A DNA stretch of 5,172 bases, taken from the NCBI GenBank assembly GCA_031273515.1, contig JAISRU010000178.1, forward strand, positions 1 to 5,172, read 5' to 3'. Below, piece by piece: positions 1 to 4,300 of the stretch. How positions within the stretch are numbered: the stretch's first letter is position 1; every line of letters starts with the position of its first letter. Origin of the DNA: Bacteroidales bacterium (lineage in GTDB: Bacteria; Bacteroidota; Bacteroidia; Bacteroidales; WCHB1-69). The notes beneath the pieces were generated by a model. The model searched no databases. It was given only the letters and a program-made list of their open reading frames with translations, and had not been told where the DNA came from. Position numbers and translations under genes: made by a program.

Positions 1-180
1 ATCCGATTTAAGCATATCGGCTACACCCAAGGCAGGCATGATGGCAAGGACTAAAGGAAAGAATAAAGAATAAACAACACAAAAAGCATTGCTGCGAACA
101 GACAAAGCTGTCGCCACCCCTGCAAAAGGGAAGCTATATTGAGAGATAATAAAAGCGCTTTTTCGTTCAAAAACAATCAT
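1..180 (-). CDS. N-terminal part of a putative membrane protein, open at the left edge
   Basis: Reading the minus strand from the ATG at 180-178 gives 60 uninterrupted codons to the window edge. The protein starts MIVFERKSAF and becomes strongly hydrophobic from about residue 17 to 55 (for example FCVVYSLFFPLVLAIMPAL), which suggests one or two transmembrane segments and an inner-membrane location. The start is supported by an in-frame TGA a few codons upstream, by a purine-rich AAGGA just before the ATG, and by a TAATTTTG promoter element about 80 bases upstream. The frame has no stop codon before the edge, so the C-terminus is missing. I do not recognise the family. A vague likeness of the SFPFAGVATAL stretch to LptF/LptG-type permeases is too weak to name it. 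It is divergent from the exported-protein gene that begins at 437. Confidence 0.6.
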   Translation of the reverse strand, partial: MIVFERKSAFIISQYSFPFAGVATALSVRSNAFCVVYSLFFPLVLAIMPALGVADMLKSD

Positions 181-259
181 ATCCTTGGTTTGTTTATTTC
201 AGTTTAAAATTTGATAGAAAATTATTTCGACTTAATTTTTATAGTGAATTATTTTGTTG

Positions 260-267
260 CAAAATTA
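260..267 (-). promoter_or_regulatory. Predicted -7 promoter element for the left membrane-protein gene
   Basis: On the minus strand this site reads TAATTTTG, an exact match to the Bacteroidota -7 consensus TAnnTTTG. An ATTG lies 21 bases further upstream, within the usual spacing for the -33 TTTG element. Transcription would start around 250-255, leaving a leader of about 70-75 bases before the ATG at 180. The assignment rests on motif and position only. Confidence 0.5.
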
Positions 268-404
268 TACAAAATTTATTTGTGTGCACAATTTATTTTC
301 CAATTATTTTTCAACAATTTATTGGATGCGACAATTTGAACGGCGAAGCCCTCACCGAAGGTAAATGCACCCTTTCCATCTCCTGACGACATCTATTTTT
401 TATG

Positions 405-412
405 TACTTTTG
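405..412 (+). promoter_or_regulatory. Predicted -7 promoter element for the exported Cys-rich protein gene
   Basis: The site reads TACTTTTG, matching TAnnTTTG exactly, and lies 24 bases before the ATG at 437. That implies a very short leader of roughly 15-20 bases. No good -33 TTTG is visible 19-21 bases upstream, so the promoter may be weak or use a degenerate element. Confidence 0.5.
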
Positions 413-436
413 CATCTTTGAAAATCATATCCGAAT

Positions 437-1858
437 ATGAAAGCAAGACATTGTTTTATTTATCTTTTCATTATTATTCCGACTGTGTCCGTAAGCAGTC
501 TTGGCGCTCAGACCGAGCAGGCAAATGCGGAGAAATATTGGTATTATCGTCAGCGGTTCAATCGATATTTTATTTACGTGGGCGACAAAACGGGCGAAAG
601 CATGGTGGTTGCGTCCCGAAATTACGATTTTCTTCCGTCTTTGGATTTCGGACAACACGGAGTTCACTTCGGATACTATCTGGGGATGCTGGCGACGGAA
701 TATCGTTTATTGGTGCGTGGAAATCAGTTGCAAAAAGCCGATTCGACCTTGCAGGAACTTCGCTTTGCCATGCTTGCATACACCGAGCAGATGGATCGAT
801 GCGAGCATTATTGGAACAAAGAAGACTGTCTTGACGGTTTTTTCATTCGCGAAAATGTTCCTGTCGATTTTATTGATACCTCGCTTGTCGACGGGAAAAA
901 ACATTTCGATGCGCTGAACAAAAACCTGACTTCTGCCAATACATGGAACAACGACAGCGGACATTTCTGCGGACTTGCCCACGGAGATCCTGCATGGATT
1001 GATCATCTGCGTGAGGTGAACGTCGACAAATCACCGATGAGTCAGGACGAAGCCTACGGAGTGATGATGGGAATGGCATTGGTCGCCAAATGCGTTCCCG
1101 CTCTGGAAGACGAAGCCAAGGCGATTTTCGAACTGATTTGTCTGCATATTACAGGCAGAAATGTTTGTCGGCATTGTGAGGGTCGTCCCTATCTGATACG
1201 CAAGCCCGATTGCAGTCCAATTGCGGAGAGTAGGGGAGGGGTGACGGTTTTTTTCGGTTACGGGATTGCGGCAGCTGCATCTCAGGTTACGGGAAAGTCT
1301 GTCGATTATTTTTCTCATTCCTTTGATCTCAAAACGCTGCCCGACAGATTAAAAAACTATTTTCAGACGGGTAAATTAACCTATACTCCCGGGAAAAACA
1401 ATCGCTATTTTCTCTGGAAGATATGTTCTGGGGGTATTCCGGGAGATCAGGAATGGAACCGTGCGATGGCAGTCTCGCTTGCTGCGATGGGCGATTCGTG
1501 GGGAAAACACACCGACAAAGGATTGATGCGCAACAGTTATCGGCTAAGAGGAAGAAAGACGCACGACTGGCGCAGTTTTTATCTTAGTCTGTGGCGATTT
1601 CTCAACGACAAAGCTCCTGATTTGTCCGAGAAGACGCTTATTCTCAGCGAGCTGGATGCAGCTCCGTCGCGGGGGACGTATAATATGACTACGGAACTTC
1701 ATCCCGATCATTTTGCTCACGGAGGATGGGCTTACATTTACCGTTATCGGGCAACTTTCGACGAACAATATGCTCGCAAATCGACAATCGGTATTTTCAA
1801 CGGACTCGATTACATGCTTATGTACAATCTCTACCGATTGATCTACGAAGAAAATTAA
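437..1858 (+). CDS. Exported cysteine-rich protein of unknown function (473 aa)
   Basis: The protein opens with a signal peptide: positive MKAR, a hydrophobic run at residues 7-19, and a likely cleavage after SLGA (about residue 24). It should therefore reach the periplasm or beyond. No C-terminal T9SS sorting domain is obvious; the chain ends MLMYNLYRLIYEEN. The body looks mostly alpha-helical with many aromatic residues. Recognisable blocks are DFLPSLDFGQHGVHFGYYLG (64-83), DCLDGFFIRENVPVDF (130-145) and SPMSQDEAYGVMMGMALV (199-216). These recall uncharacterised Bacteroidota proteins with an alpha/alpha-toroid look, as in some glycosidases, but that fold is an inference from pattern alone. 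The mature part has nine cysteines (122, 131, 178, 219, 235, 244, 247, 259, 330), including a C-x8-C-x2-C-x11-C cluster, which suggests disulfides or a metal site. The start at 437 is chosen because it gives an intact signal peptide just below a -7 element. No Shine-Dalgarno is seen, which is normal in this phylum. The gene converges on the DHOD-like gene. Confidence 0.85.
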   Translation: MKARHCFIYLFIIIPTVSVSSLGAQTEQANAEKYWYYRQRFNRYFIYVGDKTGESMVVASRNYDFLPSLDFGQHGVHFGYYLGMLATEYRLLVRGNQLQKADSTLQELRFAMLAYTEQMDRCEHYWNKEDCLDGFFIRENVPVDFIDTSLVDGKKHFDALNKNLTSANTWNNDSGHFCGLAHGDPAWIDHLREVNVDKSPMSQDEAYGVMMGMALVAKCVPALEDEAKAIFELICLHITGRNVCRHCEGRPYLIRKPDCSPIAESRGGVTVFFGYGIAAAASQVTGKSVDYFSHSFDLKTLPDRLKNYFQTGKLTYTPGKNNRYFLWKICSGGIPGDQEWNRAMAVSLAAMGDSWGKHTDKGLMRNSYRLRGRKTHDWRSFYLSLWRFLNDKAPDLSEKTLILSELDAAPSRGTYNMTTELHPDHFAHGGWAYIYRYRATFDEQYARKSTIGIFNGLDYMLMYNLYRLIYEEN

Positions 1859-1897
1859 GAAAACGGTTTCAATGAGAAGGGAGGAAGCGTTTAAATT

Positions 1898-1938
1898 CCT
1901 TCGGGCGTTAAATGCTTGTAAAAAAAATCCCCCGAAGG
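1898..1938 (+). terminator. Possible stem-loop after the exported-protein gene, no U-tract
   Basis: CCTTCGGG at 1898-1905 can pair perfectly with CCCGAAGG at 1931-1938 around a 25-base loop, 39 bases beyond the stop codon at 1858. No T-run follows on the plus strand, so this is not a standard intrinsic terminator for the upstream gene. The structure competes for the same bases as the minus-strand terminator at 1920-1960. Confidence 0.3.
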
Positions 1939-1960
1939 TGGAAAAATCTACCGACAGGGG
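1920..1960 (-). terminator. Predicted intrinsic terminator of the DHOD-like gene
   Basis: On the minus strand, about 38 bases after the stop codon, CCCC (1960-1957) can pair with GGGG, with an inner GGT/ACC stem and a small internal loop. The GC-rich 3' arm is followed almost directly by eight Ts (plus-strand A-run 1920-1927). A GC-rich imperfect stem followed by a U-tract is the classical intrinsic terminator layout. Confidence 0.55.
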
Positions 1961-1997
1961 AAAATGAATAAGTTAATTTTGTTTTTATCGAATATCG

Positions 1998-2996
1998 TTA
2001 CCTCTTATTTTCTTCAATACCTGCAAAATGCTTCATGAACTGTATACGCAGATAATCGTTTGGATTGCTGATATTGTCGAAATTCATTTTACCTTTAAAT
2101 TCGTCGATGGTTGTGAAATTATGCTTGGTCATCCATTGACGGAGGATGTCGTTCATGGTACGGATACAGTCGAGCCCCTGATTGTAGAGCGACGTAACAA
2201 CCTGAATAGCATCAGCTCCTGCCAGAAGCTGTTTCACGACGTCTTCTCCGCTGGCAACGCCGGAAGATGCGCATAAACTGCAATTTACATGATTGCTCAT
2301 AATGGATATCCAACGTAGCGAATTATAAAAACCTTCTCCTTCTGTAAAGACGGGAGCTTCACTCAGCTGCATTTTTTCGATATTGATGTCGGGAGCAGAA
2401 AATCGGTTGAATAAAACCAATCCCTTGATGCCCGTGTAAGAAAGCGACTGCAACATTTTGGCTAATCCTGAGAAATAATAACTTGTCTTGATAGCCAACG
2501 GAATGGAAATGTTCGCTTTGACATGTTCGATAATTTTGAAATACATATCCTCGTTGGCGGTTCCCGACTGCGTATAATCGGAAGGCAGAAAAAAGAGATT
2601 TAATTCCAGCGCATCAGCTCCGGCGTCTTGGATTTGTTTAGCATACGATATCCAATCTCCGTCGGAGAAGCAGTTGATGCTTGCGATAACGGGAACGGAC
2701 AATTCTTTTTTTGCATTGCGGACAAGATGCGTATATTGTCCGTAAGCGTCCATTTCGCTGTAGGATTTGATATAGTCGAAAGCGTCGCCCAAAGCGCCCG
2801 CGAAATGAGTATCTTCGATCGACTGCATTACTGCCTGTGAAATCTGTTCTTCAAAAACAGACTTCAAAACGACTGCTCCGACGCCGTATTCTTCCATTTT
2901 TTTCATTTTATCGATGGAATTAGTCAGTCCGCAGCTGCCTGCAATGACAGGACTTTGAAGGGTTAATCCCAGATAAGTACAATTTGTATTTGGCAT
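1998..2996 (-). CDS. Dihydroorotate dehydrogenase-like FMN TIM-barrel protein (332 aa)
   Basis: The sequence follows the class 1 DHOD / PreA type barrel in order. GLTLQSPVIAGSCG (10-23) resembles the first strand and its FMN-contacting loop. VVLKSV (42-47) has the lysine of the usual tKTv motif. IPLAIKTS (165-172) carries the second conserved lysine, LVLFNRF (193-199) corresponds to the strand with a conserved Asn, and SSGVASGEDVVKQLLAGADA (244-263) is the phosphate-binding GGI.sg.D...AGA block, followed by IQVVTSLYNQG. The length fits the family. The loop that normally reads NxSCPN, carrying the catalytic Cys (class 1) or Ser (class 2), is ELNLFFLPSD (131-140) with neither Cys nor Ser at that position. 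It is therefore unlikely to be the housekeeping PyrD; Bacteroidota genomes commonly carry such a protein annotated as DHOD-like with unknown substrate. It should be a cytoplasmic flavoprotein. It has its own predicted promoter and terminator and is not in an operon here. The start ATG at 2996 gives the natural N-terminus, MPNTNCTYLGLTLQSPV. Confidence 0.88.
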   Translation of the reverse strand: MPNTNCTYLGLTLQSPVIAGSCGLTNSIDKMKKMEEYGVGAVVLKSVFEEQISQAVMQSIEDTHFAGALGDAFDYIKSYSEMDAYGQYTHLVRNAKKELSVPVIASINCFSDGDWISYAKQIQDAGADALELNLFFLPSDYTQSGTANEDMYFKIIEHVKANISIPLAIKTSYYFSGLAKMLQSLSYTGIKGLVLFNRFSAPDINIEKMQLSEAPVFTEGEGFYNSLRWISIMSNHVNCSLCASSGVASGEDVVKQLLAGADAIQVVTSLYNQGLDCIRTMNDILRQWMTKHNFTTIDEFKGKMNFDNISNPNDYLRIQFMKHFAGIEENKR

Positions 2997-3063
2997 AATA
3001 AACTGATTTTAGAGTGAATTACTATTTGATTCTTCGCAACATGTATTTTTGGTTTGCGTCCTG

Positions 3064-3071
3064 CAAAGATA
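3064..3071 (-). promoter_or_regulatory. Predicted -7 promoter element for the DHOD-like gene
   Basis: On the minus strand the site reads TATCTTTG followed by C, a perfect Bacteroidota -7 element. It is 67 bases upstream of the ATG at 2996, giving a leader of about 60 bases. The place where a -33 element should lie, 19-21 bases further upstream, falls inside the heptamer array. Confidence 0.65.
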
Positions 3072-3080
3072 GCATAAATA

Positions 3081-3116
3081 ATTGATAATTGAAAATTGAA
3101 AATTGAAAATTGAAAA
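3081..3116. repeat. Heptamer tandem array (ATTGAAA)
   Basis: ATTGATA at 3081-3087 is followed by four perfect ATTGAAA copies (3088-3115) and the start of another unit. The array begins about 10 bases upstream of the DHOD-like gene's -7 box. Seen from the minus strand it reads as repeated TTTCAAT, a motif that often gives spurious FNFQFSIFNYQ-type translations in Bacteroidales intergenic DNA (from memory, not searched). Confidence 0.85.
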
Positions 3117-3160
3117 TGACGCAAGCGACGAATATTGTCTTGAACTCTGATTGGATTTGC

Positions 3161-3222
3161 CTTTCTCCTTCTTGCACGGCATAGTCAAACTTGTTTGCCT
3201 CTGCCAAGCAAGAAGGAGGAAG
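3161..3222. repeat. Long imperfect inverted repeat / stem-loop
   Basis: Bases 3161-3175 pair with 3208-3222 over 15 positions with a single G-T wobble; the inner 11 bases (CTCCTTCTTGC with GCAAGAAGGAG) are perfect. Further in, GGCA (3178-3181) pairs with TGCC (3202-3205), and CAAA (3186-3189) pairs with TTTG (3194-3197) around CTTG. The result is a 62-base hairpin with two internal loops. No T-run follows on either strand, so it is not a standard terminator. It may be a REP-like repeat or a structured RNA segment. Confidence 0.65.
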
Positions 3223-3236
3223 CCCGAAGGACAATC

Positions 3237-3300
3237 CCGCAGATTTACGCAGAAGTTAAACAGAGGACACAGAGAAGACACAGAGTTCCACAGAGATTTC
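3237..3300. repeat. CGCAGA / CACAGAG interspersed repeat tract
   Basis: CGCAGA occurs at 3238-3243 and 3248-3253. It is followed by four CAGAG motifs at 3261, 3270, 3281 and 3291, spaced 9, 11 and 10 bases, with GACACAGAG present twice (3266-3274 and 3277-3285). This composite (CGCAGATTTACGCAGA, then repeated ACACAGAG) resembles a dispersed intergenic repeat I recall from many environmental bacterial genomes. It yields Thr-Gln-Arg or Cys-Val-Leu type false proteins when translated. Confidence 0.6.
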
Positions 3301-3301
3301 T

Positions 3302-3363
3302 GGATTGCCACATTGTTCGTACCTCACAATTGACTACCGTCGAACTCCGTTTCGCAATGACGG
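3302..3363. repeat. Putative dispersed-repeat fragment (GGATTGCCAC ... CGCAATGACGG)
   Basis: The stretch begins GGATTGCCAC and ends TTCGCAATGACGG, with CGTTCGTACCTCAC-like sequence between. ATTGC at 3304-3308 is inverted as GCAAT at 3354-3358. Its translation on the plus strand (LDCHIVRTSQ, LRFAMT) resembles spurious peptides from dispersed bacterial intergenic repeats. The assignment is by recollection of the pattern; only one copy is in the window. Confidence 0.35.
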
Positions 3364-3376
3364 CGTGGGTATTAGC

Positions 3377-3443
3377 TTCCGAATGGCATGACTAAAAATC
3401 CTGATTCAGACAAAGGAGAAGAGAATCCTCTCCCGAATGGCAT
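3377..3443. repeat. Short direct repeat pair (CCGAATGGCAT)
   Basis: TTCCGAATGGCAT at 3377-3389 and TCCCGAATGGCAT at 3431-3443 match at 12 of 13 positions, 54 bases apart. The second copy adjoins the right inverted-repeat end. It could be a duplication flanking a small insertion, or a pair of protein-binding sites. Confidence 0.5.
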
Positions 3444-3459
3444 TTTCAATTAATTCTGT

Positions 3460-3467
3460 TATCTTTG
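3460..3467 (+). promoter_or_regulatory. Predicted -7 promoter element for the small beta-barrel gene
   Basis: The site reads TATCTTTG followed by C, a perfect -7 element, 34 bases before the ATG at 3502, giving a leader of about 25 bases. It is identical in core and in several flanking bases to the outward-facing element at 3064-3071. No convincing -33 TTTG is present at the expected spacing. Confidence 0.65.
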
Positions 3468-3501
3468 CAGACGGGTTAAAACAAATTAATTTATTACAGG
3501 A

Positions 3502-4116
3502 ATGAAGAAATATTTTTTAGTTATCGGTTTATTTTTCGTATTGACAATGGGGAAGTTGAATATTGTTTTTGCACAACAGGACGAACCTCCTGTAAGCAAT
3601 AATCCTGACAGAAAATCAATTGGTTCAGCAAAAAACATTGTCAAAACAGATATTATTTCCATTATCTCAGGAGAATTGCCTGTTTCGTGGGAACATAAAT
3701 TCAGCAAACAAATCGGAATAGAAGCAGGAGCAGGCGTTTTATTACCTTATTATGTGAATATGAATATAATGCAATGGATGCTTTCAAAGCATAATACTTT
3801 TCCTGCTTTTACCAATACCAAAATGGGATTTTCCGCTCTTTTTGCTTTCAATTATTCTTTTTTGATGGATGAGAGATGGTCTATTGGTCCAGTGGTACAT
3901 TATCGTCAGTATTCCGGCGTTTTGGTTTTGGATTATGGCGTACAATGCGGATACAAGGCTTTGTTTTTTAATCTACTCTCTGTCGATTTTGGGCTAAAGA
4001 TGTATGGATTATGGCAAAAGTCACGGGATAATGTTACTTATTTCTATGATACAAGCAGCCCTTTCTCTGTCTTGGGATCATCTATCTCTATAAAATTAGG
4101 ATATGTCATCAATTAG
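3502..4116 (+). CDS. Small exported protein, probable outer-membrane beta-barrel (204 aa)
   Basis: The N-terminus MKKYFLVIGLFFVLTMGKLNIVFA is a typical signal peptide with cleavage expected after VFA (residue 24), giving a mature protein starting QQDEPP. After a polar linker, the mature chain alternates hydrophobic and polar residues in short strands: NIVKTDIISII (45-55), LPVSWEHKF (59-67), IGIEAGAGVLLPYY (71-84), MGFSALFAFNYSF (108-120), WSIGPVVHYRQY (126-137) and a final SSISIKLGYVIN. The VKTDI...LPVSWEHKFSKQIGIEAGAG stretch recalls small Bacteroidota barrel proteins of the DUF3575 kind, in which a Lys-Thr strand is followed by a V.wE.....iseaG strand; this match is by eye. The preferred location is the outer membrane, and the role is unknown. 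ACAGGA just before the ATG could act as a weak ribosome site. The coding sequence is visibly more AT-rich than its neighbours. It is followed by a 184-bp gap and a separate promoter, so no operon with the next gene is implied. Confidence 0.8.
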   Translation: MKKYFLVIGLFFVLTMGKLNIVFAQQDEPPVSNNPDRKSIGSAKNIVKTDIISIISGELPVSWEHKFSKQIGIEAGAGVLLPYYVNMNIMQWMLSKHNTFPAFTNTKMGFSALFAFNYSFLMDERWSIGPVVHYRQYSGVLVLDYGVQCGYKALFFNLLSVDFGLKMYGLWQKSRDNVTYFYDTSSPFSVLGSSISIKLGYVIN

Positions 4117-4300
4117 TTTGCAGTAGAAAAATGAATGCAATATTGACTTGTGATTAAGCTAAAAAAAATTGATTGTCATGGTTTTAGAATGAAAGGTTTT
4201 TTATTTTTTTCTTCTGTAACGAAAATAAATGTATTTTTTTTCAATTCGTATCTTATTTTTTTTTATCTTCGCAAAAATAAAATAGCATATATAAAATAAT
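4117..4300. other. T-rich spacer upstream of the PorE-like gene
   Basis: This 184-bp gap has no coding frame of note. It contains several long T-runs on the plus strand, at about 4198-4210, 4233-4241 and 4256-4264, and the predicted promoter of the next gene. A weak TTGCA/TGCAA pair (4118-4122 with 4136-4140) follows the preceding stop codon but lacks an adjacent T-run, so termination there is unproven. Confidence 0.6.
4264..4271 (+). promoter_or_regulatory. Predicted -7 promoter element for the PorE-like gene
   Basis: The site reads TATCTTCG followed by C, one base off TAnnTTTG. It lies directly after a nine-base T-run, with 29 bases between it and the ATG at 4301. A leader of about 20 bases would result. 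Confidence 0.5.

Larger units (their letters stand above)
181..436. other. Divergent AT-rich intergenic region
   Basis: This 256-bp gap separates two divergent genes and contains no convincing coding frame. It holds a minus-strand promoter element at 260-267 and a plus-strand element at 405-412. The octamer AATTTATT occurs three times in direct orientation (273-280, 290-297, 316-323), the palindrome TGTGCACA lies at 283-290, and a TCCAAT/ATTGGA inverted pair lies at 299-304 and 321-326. The part from about 328 to 390 is noticeably richer in G and C than the rest. No RNA gene was recognised. Confidence 0.7.
3061..3470. mobile_element. Possible MITE-like block with 29-bp terminal inverted repeats
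   Basis: The left end (3061-3089) and the reverse complement of the right end (3442-3470) match at 25 of 29 positions. The first 11 bases, CTGCAAAGATA, are identical. The block is about 410 bp, encodes no transposase and contains several smaller repeats, which is the profile of a non-autonomous element. Each end contains TATCTTTG facing outward. No clear target-site duplication is visible: the bases outside are GGTTTGCGTC on the left and ACGGGTTAAA on the right. The alternative is two similar promoters of divergent genes, since TATCTTTG itself is promoter consensus. The extra matching beyond the promoter core is AT-rich and so only moderately informative. Confidence 0.35.
2997..3501. other. 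Repeat-rich divergent intergenic region (505 bp)
   Basis: No genuine gene was found between the DHOD-like gene and the beta-barrel gene. Open frames here, such as 3009-3311 on the minus strand, are translations of repeats. The region holds an outward promoter at each end, a heptamer tandem array, a long imperfect inverted repeat, a CGCAGA/CACAGAG tract, a GGATTGCCAC...CGCAATGACGG stretch and a short direct repeat, each listed separately. The bases outside the inverted-repeat ends (2997-3060 and 3471-3501) are the two untranslated leaders. Confidence 0.75.

Noticed and set aside
342..350. GGC-GAA-GCC mini-hairpin and nearby CCGAAGG motifs, which recur near 1932 and 3225
   Set aside because: The stem is three pairs, and a seven-base motif at unrelated positions is easily due to chance.
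418..917. Open frames of 138 codons at 418-834 and 501-917 in the other two plus frames
   Set aside because: Both overlap the exported-protein gene, which has a signal peptide and an intact 473-codon frame; the alternative products look like random translations rich in Arg and Ser.
707..1318. Minus-strand open frames at 707-1006, 870-1079 and 1031-1318
   Set aside because: These are antisense shadows of the exported-protein gene, with no plausible starts, domains or promoters.
3081..3116. CRISPR array
   Set aside because: The repeats are directly adjacent 7-base units without spacers, so this is a simple tandem repeat.
3009..3311. 100-codon minus-strand open frame (and the overlapping 70-codon frame at 3022-3234) in the repeat-rich intergenic region
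   Set aside because: The translation is made of repeat-derived peptides (FNFQFSI, SSLCPLFNFCVNLRD type), covers a promoter, and shows no domain or ribosome site.
3151..3395. Plus-strand open frames of 60 and 66 codons
   Set aside because: They read through the hairpin and the CACAGAG tract, giving low-complexity basic peptides typical of translated intergenic repeats.
3415..3433. GGAGA/TCTCC stem inside the repeat block
   Set aside because: It is five pairs with a nine-base loop and no supporting context.
4118..4140. Terminator after the beta-barrel gene
   Set aside because: The TTGCA/TGCAA stem is only five pairs and is not followed by a T-run, so it is not reported as a terminator.
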